Source: Planctomycetota bacterium (GTDB lineage Bacteria > Planctomycetota > PLA2 > JAEUHO01). From it: a stretch of 64,000 nt of DNA. Position 1 is the stretch's first letter. Each line of letters starts with the position of its first letter. A program made the translations under genes and the position numbers. Shown piece after piece: positions 17,766-26,534 of this stretch. Under the pieces are notes generated by a model. It was not told the DNA's origin. It did not search any database and worked only from the letters and a program-made list of their open reading frames with translations. Location: NCBI GenBank assembly GCA_020631815.1, contig JACKGW010000003.1, positions 247,456-311,455 on the forward strand, read 5' to 3'.

Positions 17766-18701
17766 GTGCCCGACATCCGGGAAGTCCTCGTCACCGCGGG
17801 GTCGGACGCCTGGCCGGCGATCCTGATCGCAGCGGTGACGGGCCTGTTCGCCGTGGGGCTCGCGCGCGGCGGTGTGCCGCGCGGAGCCCGTGCCGTCCTG
17901 GCGCTGGGACTGGCCAGCGCCTTCTGCGTCGGCCTCTCGCGCATCGAGGCGTGGCCGAGCCTGCCGCTCGCCGCTGGCGAGAGCGCGTGGCTCTGGACCG
18001 CGTGGATCGCCGTGGGCGCAGGCGTGCTCGCGGCGATCGGCCATGCCGTGAAGGTGCCGCTCGCCGCTCGTGCCGTGGTCGCGCTGCTGTTCGGCGGCCT
18101 CGCGACGTGGCTGCTCGCGGGCCCCTTCGTGCCCCACCGCGTGACGGAGGGCGAGCGCTGGATGCTGGTCGGGCTGGGTGGCGTCGCCACCGCCGTGCTC
18201 GCCGCCGCGAGCGCGCGCGCCAGCCGCAACGACGAGCGGCTCGACGTGGCGGGCGTCGTCTGGCTCGTGGCGCTGACGGGGTTGTCGCTGCTTCTGGCGA
18301 TCGCCGCCAGCTCGGCCATCCTCGGCCGGGCGACGGGCCTGATCGCCGCAGCACTCGGCACCTTCCTCGGCGTGCGCTTCGTGCTGGGTGGCGAGGCGCC
18401 GTCGCGTGCGCTGGCGCTCCCCCTCGCGGCGCTTCTCGTGAGCCTCTGTGTCTCGGGCTGGCTGAGCCTGAACTACGAAGGCCACGTCGGCCTGCCCGCG
18501 ACGGCCGTCGCCGCGCTGGTGGCCGGGCTGGTGGTGGCGTTGCTCGTGCTGCTCGTCAAGGCGATGCCGCTGGCAGCTCGCGTGGTCGTGGTCACGCTGC
18601 TCGTAGGCGGCGCCACGTTCGCGGCCTTCCGACTCGTCGACGCCGCCAAGCCGCCCCCGAGCGACGACGCCGACGAGTACGACTACAGCGTGTTCAAGTA
18701 G
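17766..18701 (+). CDS. Polytopic membrane protein of unknown function
   Basis: 311 codons from GTG 17766. About eight hydrophobic segments (for example WPAILIAAVTGLFAVGLA, WTAWIAVGAGVLAAIGHA, VALLFGGLATWLLAGPF, VVALLVLLVKAMPLAARV) make it an integral inner-membrane protein. The last 15 residues are acidic and soluble (DDADEYDYSVFK). No family was recognised. It probably shares a transcript with the upstream YceI gene, whose relatives sometimes pair with small membrane cytochromes; no heme-ligand pattern is evident here. Confidence 0.8.
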   Translation: MPDIREVLVTAGSDAWPAILIAAVTGLFAVGLARGGVPRGARAVLALGLASAFCVGLSRIEAWPSLPLAAGESAWLWTAWIAVGAGVLAAIGHAVKVPLAARAVVALLFGGLATWLLAGPFVPHRVTEGERWMLVGLGGVATAVLAAASARASRNDERLDVAGVVWLVALTGLSLLLAIAASSAILGRATGLIAAALGTFLGVRFVLGGEAPSRALALPLAALLVSLCVSGWLSLNYEGHVGLPATAVAALVAGLVVALLVLLVKAMPLAARVVVVTLLVGGATFAAFRLVDAAKPPPSDDADEYDYSVFK

Positions 18702-18708
18702 CGCGGCA

Positions 18709-18772
18709 GGTGCCTGATCCCGCGCAGGGGAGCCCCGCAGGGGCGACGCGGGGCGCGGGGTCTGGCTCCGCC
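18709..18772. repeat. 64-bp interspersed repeat, copy 1
   Basis: It begins GGTGCCTGATCCCGCGCAG and ends GCGCGGGGTCTGGCTCCGCC. The two ends are imperfect inverted repeats. The same 64-bp unit, with a different centre, is at 26578-26641. Shorter relatives of the core (GATCAGACACC, GGTGTCGGAGCCC) lie at 18853-18866 and 18967-18978. It fills the gap between a membrane-protein gene and prfB. Confidence 0.75.
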
Positions 18773-18929
18773 GAGGTGTGATCGCACTGCGGGGGGCCCT
18801 TGGGGTGCGCTCACAGAGGGCGTCCACGCCGGCGAACGTCGCACATCGGTGTCGGAGCCCAAGCGGGCATCGCCCTGTGAAACGTTCCGCGCTCCCGCGC
18901 GGACTAGGCGCTCATGCTCCGCAATCGCG

Positions 18930-18958
18930 GCAGAGGGGCCATTCCGTATCCCCTCTGC
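18930..18958. repeat. Hairpin GCAGAGGGG / CCCCTCTGC
   Basis: A 9-bp perfect inverted repeat with an 11-base loop lies about 40 bp past the prfB stop. Without a T-tract it is not a clear intrinsic terminator. Confidence 0.4.
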
Positions 18959-18995
18959 ACTCCTCACGGGGGATCAGACACCGCCGCGCGGCGAC

Positions 18996-20112
18996 CTACT
19001 CCTCGCCAGCCCCCATCTGCTGCTTCAGGCGGGCTTCCATGAAGGGCATGAGGTCGCCGTCGAGCACGGCCTGGATGTTGCCGGTCTCGTGCTCGGTGCG
19101 GTGGTCCTTCACGAGCTGGTACGGATGCAGCACGTAGCTGCGGATCTGGCTGCCCCAGGCGATCTCGCCCTTCTCGTCGTAGCGGTTGGCAGCGTCGGCG
19201 TTGCGCTTGTCTTCTTCCAAGCGCAGCAGCTTGGCCTTCAGCATCTGCATGGCCATCTTGCGGTTGCGGTGCTGGCTGCGTTCGTTCTGGCACGCGGCCA
19301 CTACGCCCGTGGGGACGTGGCGGATGCGCACGGCGGACTCGGTCTTGTTCACGTGCTGGCCGCCCGCGCCGCCTGCGCGGTAGGTCTCGATCTCGAGGTC
19401 CGCATCGCGGATCTCGAGGTCCACGGTCTCGTCGGCGACGGGCGTCACGTCGACGGACGCGAACGTCGTCTGCCGGCGGCTCTGGGCGTCGAAGGGGCTG
19501 ATGCGCACGAGGCGGTGCACGCCGGCCTCGCTCTTGAGCCAGCCGTACACGTAGGGCCCCTTGATCTCGATGGTCGCGCCGCGAATGCCCGCTTCCTCGT
19601 TCTCGTGGCGGTCGATCTCCTCGATCGTGAACCCTTCGCGCTCGGCCCAGCGCACGTACATGCGCAGCAACATCTCGGCCCAGTCGCACGACTCGGTGCC
19701 GCCCGCGCCGGCTTGCACCTGCAGGTACGCGTTCTTCGCGTCGAGCGGGCCGGACAGCATGGCCTTCAGCTCGAGGCTGTCGAGGTCGCTGGAGAGCCCC
19801 TCGGCCTCGCCCGCGCACTCCTCGACGGTGCTAGCGTCGTCCTCTTCCTCGGCCAGCTCGAGCAGGGCTTCGGCGTCGGCGAGCCGCGGCGCGAAGCGCT
19901 CCCACGGCTCGAGCACCGCCTTCACCGAGCGCAGGCGCTCCACGGTCTTCTGGGCCGACTCGGCGTCGTCCCAGAACCCCTGCTCCGACATCTTGGCTTC
20001 GAGGTCGTTCCGCTCGTCGCGTCGTGCGGAGAGGTCAAAGACGCCCCCGGACCTGGTCGAAGCGCTCGCGCAGGTCGAGGAGGGTCTTGTGGACGTCGGC
20101 AGCCGTGGTCAT
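18996..20112 (-). CDS. prfB: Peptide chain release factor 2, with programmed +1 frameshift
   Basis: RF2 reads UGA and UAA stop codons. The gene starts at ATG 20112 (MTTAADVHKTLLDLRERFDQ) and runs 25 codons to an in-frame TGA at 20037-20035. The sequence there is CTT TGA C, preceded by GGGGG. A +1 shift continues as DLSARRDERNDLEAKMSEQG to the stop at 18996, giving 371 residues. The joined protein places SPF at 205-207 and GGQ at 250-252, the same numbers as E. coli RF2, which supports the reconstruction. The GGQ block reads YRAGGAGGQHVNKTESAVRI. Calling only the part from ATG 19991 would lose the N-terminal 40 residues. The shift autoregulates RF2 supply. Confidence 0.96.
20035..20049 (-). 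promoter_or_regulatory. RF2 recoding site (CTT TGA C with upstream G-run)
   Basis: On the minus strand CGG GGG CGT CTT TGA C occurs at codons 22-26 of prfB. CTT-TGA-C is the conserved slippery stop, and the G-run three bases before CTT stands where the E. coli site has its internal Shine-Dalgarno. Confidence 0.92.
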
Positions 20113-20174
20113 GCCCGCGAAGGTAGGCCGATCGCACCGCGGGGTGAACTTCCGCCACCCCCACCGCCGGTCCC

Positions 20175-21578
20175 CTATTCGAAGGCGTCCACGAACTGGC
20201 CCCCACCCGCCGTGGCCATGGCCTGCAGCAGGGGAAACACCTCTTCCCCGGCGCCGATCGTGTTGAGCGGCAGGTCCCCCGCGGCGTAGGCACGCACCAC
20301 CTCCACGAGCCGCTTCTCGTCCGTGATGCGTCCGCGGTTGGGCGCGCCGTCGCTCAGCAGGAAGACGGCGTCGAGCGTCTCCGCGGGGTCGCGCGCGGCA
20401 GGCCCGCGGCCCGCCAGCCCGTAGGCCCAGTCGAGCGCCTCGATCATGTTCGTGTAGGCCGTCGTGTCGAGAGCGTCGAGCCAGGCGAGCGCGCGCGCCT
20501 TCTGCACGGGATGCGACTCGACCAGCCGATCCGCGAACACGCGCACGCCGGTGTGGAAGGCGGCAATCGCAAAGCGATGCGTGGCCGGCAGGTCGTGGAT
20601 CGTGCGGTGCAAGTGGGCGCGGGCGAGATCGATGCCGCGGCCGTACATGCTCTGGCTCACGTCGAGGCAGAACACGACGGCGCTGCCGGGTCGCGGAATG
20701 GGGATGCCGTAGTAGCGCGGGACGTGCACGGGCCGCTGCTTGGCGTAGCGCCCCTCGGCCTCCTCCTGCGGCGGGTGCAGGAACGCCTCCTTCCACACCT
20801 CGTGCTCGGCCGGCAGGTTCCAGCCCGTGGCGCGCGAGAGGCCCTCCCAGGCCACGCGACGCACGCCAAGCGCCTCGTGGCCGAGCAGCGCGACGAGCCC
20901 CTCGAGGCGCTCGGGCGTCGGCTGCTTGGCCAGGGCGCGCGCGCGCGTCGCGGCTTCGGGCCACGTCTCGCCGGCGCGTGGCAGCAGCAGGCGCATCGTG
21001 GCGGCCGGATGATGAAGCGAGCCGAGCAGCTCCAAGCGCAGGGCGCGGGCCAGAGGCGGCGTGTCGTCGTCACTGACGGCCGTGACCAGGGTGCGCGCGA
21101 GCGCGGCGTCCCCGGCGCGCTTGGCCATCCCGTCCACGGCCGCTGCCCAGACCCGCTCGTCGGGCTCCTCGTCGGGATCGAGGTGGGCCAGCAGCGCTTC
21201 GAGGGCGAGCGGGTCGTCCACGCGGGTCAGCAGCTCGACGAGCTCGCGGCGCTCGTCGGGCCGCTCGGTGTCGCGCGCCACGGCCAGCGCGCGGGCCAGC
21301 GCCCGGGCGATCCGCGTCGTGCGGTCGGCGGGAATGTCGGCCGTGCGCAGGCAGGAGCGGGCCGCGGCCCGGCGTGCCTCCCGCGTGCTGCCGAGCGCCG
21401 CGGCCGCCCGCTCCGCGTCCGGGAACGGAGCGTCACCCTCGTCCTCGGCGCGGGCCAGGACCGGCGCCGCCACGAGGAGCCCCATCAACAGCAGCCCGCG
21501 CGTGGCCCGTGCGGCAAGTAGGATCCGACCCGCCGTCCGCGGACCCGACGGCCACCGGGAGCCGGGGGACCCAGCCAT
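20175..21578 (-). CDS. Secreted HEAT-like / von Willebrand factor A domain protein
   Basis: 467 codons from ATG 21578, whose CAT complement overlaps the ATG of the divergent permease gene. This start supplies a long signal (hydrophobic 28-43, ending LARAEDEGD); a later ATG at 21485 would leave a very short one. Residues about 50-250 are Ala/Leu-rich helical repeats (HEAT-like). The VWA domain follows, with a complete MIDAS DVSQS (Asp306, Ser308, Ser310), then TTAYTNMIEALDWAYGLAG and FLLSDGAPNRGRITDE. VWA domains bind partner proteins through a metal ion. The target is unknown. It is probably envelope-located. Confidence 0.82.
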   Translation of the reverse strand: MAGSPGSRWPSGPRTAGRILLAARATRGLLLMGLLVAAPVLARAEDEGDAPFPDAERAAAALGSTREARRAAARSCLRTADIPADRTTRIARALARALAVARDTERPDERRELVELLTRVDDPLALEALLAHLDPDEEPDERVWAAAVDGMAKRAGDAALARTLVTAVSDDDTPPLARALRLELLGSLHHPAATMRLLLPRAGETWPEAATRARALAKQPTPERLEGLVALLGHEALGVRRVAWEGLSRATGWNLPAEHEVWKEAFLHPPQEEAEGRYAKQRPVHVPRYYGIPIPRPGSAVVFCLDVSQSMYGRGIDLARAHLHRTIHDLPATHRFAIAAFHTGVRVFADRLVESHPVQKARALAWLDALDTTAYTNMIEALDWAYGLAGRGPAARDPAETLDAVFLLSDGAPNRGRITDEKRLVEVVRAYAAGDLPLNTIGAGEEVFPLLQAMATAGGGQFVDAFE

Positions 21579-23100
21579 GACCGCCTCGTCGTCCACGCCG
21601 CCTCCGGCCCCGCCGGCCCGCAAGCCCAACGTCCGCATCCTGCTGGGCTTCCTGGCCGTGTACCTGCTGCTCCTCGTCCTGTTCCACGAGGTGCTGTTCC
21701 CGTTCCTGATGGCCATCTTCCTCGCGTACCTGATCGAGCCCATCGTGCGGTACGTCAAGCAGCGCAAGCTGTTCGGCATCGACTGGGGTCGCGGGCCCAT
21801 CGTGGTCGTCCTCTACGGCCTCCTCGTGGGGACCTTGGCGTTTGCCGGCTGGAAGGCCGTGGTCAAGCTGGCCACGACGGTCCGGTCCACCGCCACCGAC
21901 GTCTCCGACGCCCTCCGCGAGGAAGGCGGCCGAGCCGTCTTCACCTTGGAACGTCCCGACGAGGGGCCTCACCACACTCTCGTGATTCCCGTCGGGACGG
22001 TGCTCGCCAGCGGACCGGCGGGCCGGACCAGCACCTGGACGACGCTCCACGAGGCCCGCATCGAGCCCGACGCCAAGCGGGTCGAGGTGCTCCTGGAGCA
22101 GGGCGAGATCCCCAAGGGCGCCCCGCGGCTCAAGGCGGACGACGAGCTGAGGCTGGTCGACCCGTCCACGCTGAAGCTCGTCGGGGCCGACGAGGGCACG
22201 ATGCCTGCCGTGACCGTGGCGGCGGGCAACAACCCGCCCGGCTCGGAGCTGGCCTTCGAGCGGCACATCATCGGGCCGGTCGTGAAGAACCTGGCCACGC
22301 GCGGCATCGAGATCGAGCCCACGAGCGTGCGCGAGTTCGTGGCCGTGAAGGCGCAGGCCCTCTCCGAGGACTTGCCCGATCGCGTCACGAAGGGCGCGCT
22401 CGGCATCGCCGGCAAGCTCGTGCTGTCCGTCTACCAGTTCTTCCTGATCCTCATGATCACGGCGTTCCTGGTGATGGACCGCAAGGCCATCGGCACCTTC
22501 TTCGCCAGCCTGCCGCCCGATCCCTACAAGGCCGGCTACGGCAAGCTCATGCGCTACGTGGACGACGGCCTGGCCGGCGTCATCCGCGGCCAGCTCATGA
22601 TCTGCTTGGTCAACGGCGTGCTGACCTGGCTCGGCTTGTTGCTGCTCGGCGTCAAGGGCGCCACGTGGCTGGGCATGCTCGCCGCCGTGCTCAGCCTGAT
22701 CCCGATCTTCGGCACGATCTTGTCGTCGATCCCCATCGTGGTCATCGGGACCACGGACAGCATCGAGACCGGCGTCCTGGCCTTGGCCTGGATCGTGTTG
22801 ATCCACGTGATCGAGGCCAACGTGCTGAACCCGCTCATCATGGGCAGCCACGCCCGCATGCACCCCGTGATCATCATCTTCGCGCTACTTGCGGGTGAGC
22901 ACTACTTCGGCGTCTGGGGCGCGCTGCTTGCCGTTCCCACGGCCAGCATCGTGCAGTCCTGCTTCCGCTTCTACCTGCACGAAGTCGAAGGCCTGCCCGA
23001 ACCGCCCCACGACGACAGCCACGGCCAAGCCTTCAAGAAGCTGATCGGCTGGGTGAAGAAGAAGCTTGGCAAGGGAGACGCGCCGGCAGCGGCGAGCTAG
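21577..23100 (+). CDS. AI-2E-family (UPF0118) permease with large inserted loop
   Basis: 507 codons from ATG 21577, with GGGGGA 9 bases upstream. The transmembrane pattern is that of AI-2E/PerM-type transporters: N-terminal helices at about 19-55 and 73-95, and a C-terminal bundle from about 275 with IRGQLMICLVNGVLTWLGLL, LAAVLSLIPIFGTILSSIP, LIHVIEANVLNPLIMGS and HPVIIIFALLAGEHYFGVWG. Family members are usually about 350 residues. Here a beta-rich soluble insert of roughly 120 residues (about 115-235) sits between the N-terminal helices and the conserved helical domain. Substrate unknown; the family includes signal exporters and sodium/proton antiporters. The stop overlaps the pyruvate-kinase stop (CTAG). 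Confidence 0.88.
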   Translation: MTASSSTPPPAPPARKPNVRILLGFLAVYLLLLVLFHEVLFPFLMAIFLAYLIEPIVRYVKQRKLFGIDWGRGPIVVVLYGLLVGTLAFAGWKAVVKLATTVRSTATDVSDALREEGGRAVFTLERPDEGPHHTLVIPVGTVLASGPAGRTSTWTTLHEARIEPDAKRVEVLLEQGEIPKGAPRLKADDELRLVDPSTLKLVGADEGTMPAVTVAAGNNPPGSELAFERHIIGPVVKNLATRGIEIEPTSVREFVAVKAQALSEDLPDRVTKGALGIAGKLVLSVYQFFLILMITAFLVMDRKAIGTFFASLPPDPYKAGYGKLMRYVDDGLAGVIRGQLMICLVNGVLTWLGLLLLGVKGATWLGMLAAVLSLIPIFGTILSSIPIVVIGTTDSIETGVLALAWIVLIHVIEANVLNPLIMGSHARMHPVIIIFALLAGEHYFGVWGALLAVPTASIVQSCFRFYLHEVEGLPEPPHDDSHGQAFKKLIGWVKKKLGKGDAPAAAS

Positions 23101-24530
23101 AGGCGCAGCAGCTTGATCATGGTGGTGGTGCCGACGGGGTCGGTGGCGCCGCCCATGACCAGGACCACGGCCGAGCCCGGGGGCAGGCCCTCTTCGTCGC
23201 GCAGGCGCTTGGCGACGGCTTCGACGCGGGCGTCGGTGTTGCGACCGGTCGGGAGGCGCCGCGGCCGCACGCCCCAGGCAAGCGCCAGGCGCCGAACGAT
23301 GTGCGGATAGGGCGCGTAGGCCAGGATCGGCGCGCGCGGGCGTTCCTTGGACATGCGTAGCGCCGAGGCGCCCTCGCGCGTGAACACGACGATCGCGGCG
23401 GCCTGCACCTGCGAGGCCAACACCACGGCAGCGCGCACGACGTGCTGGTCGCGACGGTGGACGGTGGCGTCGGGCGGCACGAAGCCGGGCTCCAACGCGT
23501 AGGGCGCACTCGGGTCGGCCTCCGCGGCCGCGAGGATGCGATCCATCGTGCGCACGGCCAGCACGGGGTGCTTGCCCACCGCCGTTTCGGCCGACAGCAT
23601 CACGCCGTCGGCGCCCTCGAACACCGAGCCCGCGACGTCGCTGGCCTCGGCGCGCGTCGGCCGCGAGCGCTCGATCATGGTCTCGAGCATCTCCGTGGCG
23701 ATGTAGCCCGGTCGGCCGTGACGACGGCAGGCCTCCAGGATCTGCCGCTGCAGCGAGGGCACGCGCTCGGGGCCCACGTCCACGCCCAGGTCGCCGCGCG
23801 CCACGATGGCCTGGTTGGAGCGCACGAGGATGTCGTCCAGGTCCTCGACGGCGTCCTCGCGCTCGATCTTGCTGACGATGTCGAAGTCGCGGTTGCCGAG
23901 CCGCCCCAGGTGCTTGCGGGCCCGCTCGACGTCCTTGCCGTTGCGCACGAAGGAGAGCGCGATGGCGTCCGCGTCGGCGGCGAAGGCCGCCTCGAGCAGC
24001 TTGACGTCGCGCGCGGTCGGGACGCGGGTGGGCAGCCGGGCCCCGGGGAAGTCGGCGCCCTTCCCGGCCAGCAGGTGACCGCCCTGCACGACCTCGGCGT
24101 TCACGCCGTCGTCCGTGGAGCCGACGACGGACAGCTCGATCTGGCCGTCGGCCAAGAGCACGCGCGAGCCGCGGGCCAGGTGGTCGAGCCAGGGCATCGG
24201 GGACACGGGGATGCGGCGGGCGTTGCCGCCCGACGAGCCGCGCACGATCTCGACCCGCTGGCCCTCGACGAGGTCGATGCCGCCGAGGCTCCCGAGCGAC
24301 CCGACGCGCACCTTGGTGCCCGGCAAGTCGACCAGCGTGGCAACCGTGCGGCCGGCCGTCTTGGCCGCCCGACGGATGCGGCGCACCCACGGGGCCAGCT
24401 CCTCGGCAGGCGTGTGGGCGGCGTTCACCCGGAAGACGTCGACGCCCTCCCGGATCAGCTCCGTCAGGATCTCGGGGTCCCGCGAAGCCGGGCCGACCGT
24501 GGCAATGATCTTGGTTCGGACGAGGCGCAT
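23097..24530 (-). CDS. pyk: Pyruvate kinase
   Basis: 477 codons from ATG 24530 (MRLVRTKIIATVGPASRDPE), the usual family start. It converts phosphoenolpyruvate and ADP to pyruvate and ATP. Catalytic blocks are present: SKIERE (Lys and metal-binding Glu), ARGDLGVDVGPERV, TEMLETMIERSRPTRAEASD and DGVMLSAETAVGKHPV. Two usual blocks are altered. NFSHG reads NAAHTP, so the Ser of the potassium site is Ala. The DLxGPKIR block reads DLPGTKVR, with Lys where potassium-dependent enzymes have Glu, which suggests potassium-independent activity. The C-terminal domain reads AAVVLASQVQAAAIVVFTRE and ends VMGGATDPVGTTTMIKLLRL. Confidence 0.94.
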   Translation of the reverse strand: MRLVRTKIIATVGPASRDPEILTELIREGVDVFRVNAAHTPAEELAPWVRRIRRAAKTAGRTVATLVDLPGTKVRVGSLGSLGGIDLVEGQRVEIVRGSSGGNARRIPVSPMPWLDHLARGSRVLLADGQIELSVVGSTDDGVNAEVVQGGHLLAGKGADFPGARLPTRVPTARDVKLLEAAFAADADAIALSFVRNGKDVERARKHLGRLGNRDFDIVSKIEREDAVEDLDDILVRSNQAIVARGDLGVDVGPERVPSLQRQILEACRRHGRPGYIATEMLETMIERSRPTRAEASDVAGSVFEGADGVMLSAETAVGKHPVLAVRTMDRILAAAEADPSAPYALEPGFVPPDATVHRRDQHVVRAAVVLASQVQAAAIVVFTREGASALRMSKERPRAPILAYAPYPHIVRRLALAWGVRPRRLPTGRNTDARVEAVAKRLRDEEGLPPGSAVVLVMGGATDPVGTTTMIKLLRL

Positions 24531-24704
24531 GGGGGGACGGTACGGGCGAGATGGCAGCGGGTCACGCCTCCGATGCTCGGAGAATCGGCAGTGAAGGGCC
24601 CGGAAAGGGGGGAAGGGGAACGAGGGACCGTGCGCGGGAGTGCGGCACCGGGCCTGGGCAGCGGTACCCTCGGGGGTTTCACCCTCCCCACGGGCCCCAC
24701 CGCC

Positions 24705-26534
24705 ATGCACCCCTCCGCCTCGATCCGCAACGTCGCCGTCGTCGCCCACGTCGACCACGGCAAGACGACCCTCGTGGACCGCCTGCTGCTCACGGCCGGC
24801 GCGCTCGCGGCCCTGCCCGAGGACGAGAAGCTGGTCATGGACAGCAACGCGCTCGAAGGCGAGCGCGGCATCACGATCTTCTCCAAGTGCTGCGCCATCC
24901 AGTACGGCGACATCAAGATCAACCTCATCGACACGCCCGGGCACGCGGACTTCGGCGGTGAGGTCGAGCGTGTGCTGCGCATGGCCGACGGCGTGCTGCT
25001 GCTCGTCGACGCCTACGAGGGCCCCTTGCCGCAGACGCGCTTCGTGCTGCGCAAGGCACGCGAGGCGGGCCTGAAGCCCATCGTGATCATCAACAAGGTC
25101 GACCGCCGTGACGCGCGTCCCGGCCAGGTGCTCGACCTCGTCTACGACCTGTTCATCGACCTGGGTGCCGACGAGGACGAGCTGCACTTCCCCGTGGTCT
25201 ACGCCTCGGGCCGTGGCGGCGTGGCAGGCCCCTCGCCCGACGCCCTGCAGCCCAACCTCGCACCGGTCCTCGACGCCATCGTCGAGCACGTGCCCGCGCC
25301 GCGCGCCGACACCGAGGGCGCGATGGGCCTGCCCATCTGCGACGTGATCGTGGACCGCTTCGCGGGCCGCATCGCCGTAGGCCGCCTCGAGACCGGGATG
25401 GTCAAGGAGGGCGACAACCTCCTGGCCCTGAAGCGCGACGGTGCGAAGCGCTCGCAGGGCGGCGTCAAGCTGTTCAGCTACCAGGGCATGCAGCGCGTGC
25501 CCGTGGACGGCGCCTCGACGGGTGACATCGTGGCCATCTCGGGCCTCGAGAACGTCGAGATCGGCGACACGATCACCGATCCGCTGCGGCCGGTCGAACC
25601 GTGGCAGATGACCATCGAGGCACCCACGCTGACGATGGAGTTCCGTGTCAACGACGCGCCGACCGCCGGCACCGAGGGCGACTTCGTCACGTCGCGCCAC
25701 TTGCGCGCGCGGCTCGAGCGCGCCGCGCAGGAAGACGTGGCCTTGCAGCTCGGTACGGGCGGCGAGTCCGACAGCTTCGAGGTGCGCGGTCGCGGCATCC
25801 TCCACCTGGGCATCCTCATCGAGACGCTGCGCCGCGAGGGCTACGAGTTCTCCGTGGGTCGGCCGCGCGTCTTGCTCAAGGAGACCGACGACGGCCTGCT
25901 CGAGCCGATCGAGACGGTGCACGTCGAGGTCCCGCCGGACGACGCCGGTCGCGTCATCGAGATGCTGGGCCGCCGCCGCGGCGAGCTGCTCGACATGAAG
26001 ACGCAGGGCGACCTCGCCTTCCTCACCTTCGAGGCCCCGTCGCGCGGCCTGATCGGCTTGCGTAGCCGCATGCTGTCGGCCACGCGTGGCGAGGCCGTCC
26101 TGTCGAGCGTGTTCCACCGCTACGACGCGTGGCGCGGCGACCTGCCCCGTCGCAAGACGGGCAGCCAGGTGGCCAGCGAGACGGGCCAGGTCACGGCCTA
26201 CGCGCTCAACGCGCTGGTCGATCGCGGCACGTTCTTCGTCGACGCCGGTGAGGCCGTGTACGAGGGCCAGATCACCGGCGAGCACCGCCGCGAGGAAGAC
26301 GTCCTCGTCAACCCCTGCCGACGCAAGGCGCTCACGAACATGCGCGCGTCAGGTAGCGACGACAAGGCGGACTACCCGCCGCCGGTGCGCAAGGGCATCG
26401 AGGAGAGCCTCGAGTTCCTCGCCGACGACGAGCTCCTGGAGGTGACACCCAAGAGCCTGCGCCTTCGCAAGCGCATGCTCAAGGAGACCGATCGCCGCCG
26501 CCAGGCCCGCCTGGAGCGCGCGCGGTCGTCGTAG
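24705..26534 (+). CDS. typA: Ribosome-associated GTPase TypA/BipA
   Basis: 609 codons from ATG 24705, the standard family length. GTPase motifs: AHVDHGKTT at 14-22 (G1), GERGITI (switch I), DTPGHADFGGEV (G3) and NKVDRRDARP (G4). An EF-Tu-like barrel follows (VGRLETGMVKEGD), then EF-G domain III/V-like parts and the BipA-specific C-terminus (VSETGQ-type: ASETGQVTAYALNALVDRG, LVNPCRRKALTNMRASGSDD, YPPPVRKGIEESLEFLADDE). It acts on 50S assembly and stress translation. The usual switch text ILAKN reads IFSKC. It is divergent from pyk across 174 bp. Confidence 0.97.
   Translation: MHPSASIRNVAVVAHVDHGKTTLVDRLLLTAGALAALPEDEKLVMDSNALEGERGITIFSKCCAIQYGDIKINLIDTPGHADFGGEVERVLRMADGVLLLVDAYEGPLPQTRFVLRKAREAGLKPIVIINKVDRRDARPGQVLDLVYDLFIDLGADEDELHFPVVYASGRGGVAGPSPDALQPNLAPVLDAIVEHVPAPRADTEGAMGLPICDVIVDRFAGRIAVGRLETGMVKEGDNLLALKRDGAKRSQGGVKLFSYQGMQRVPVDGASTGDIVAISGLENVEIGDTITDPLRPVEPWQMTIEAPTLTMEFRVNDAPTAGTEGDFVTSRHLRARLERAAQEDVALQLGTGGESDSFEVRGRGILHLGILIETLRREGYEFSVGRPRVLLKETDDGLLEPIETVHVEVPPDDAGRVIEMLGRRRGELLDMKTQGDLAFLTFEAPSRGLIGLRSRMLSATRGEAVLSSVFHRYDAWRGDLPRRKTGSQVASETGQVTAYALNALVDRGTFFVDAGEAVYEGQITGEHRREEDVLVNPCRRKALTNMRASGSDDKADYPPPVRKGIEESLEFLADDELLEVTPKSLRLRKRMLKETDRRRQARLERARSS

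Noticed and set aside
24531..26285. Long minus-strand extension upstream of pyruvate kinase
   Set aside because: It is antisense to typA; pyruvate kinase begins naturally at ATG 24530.
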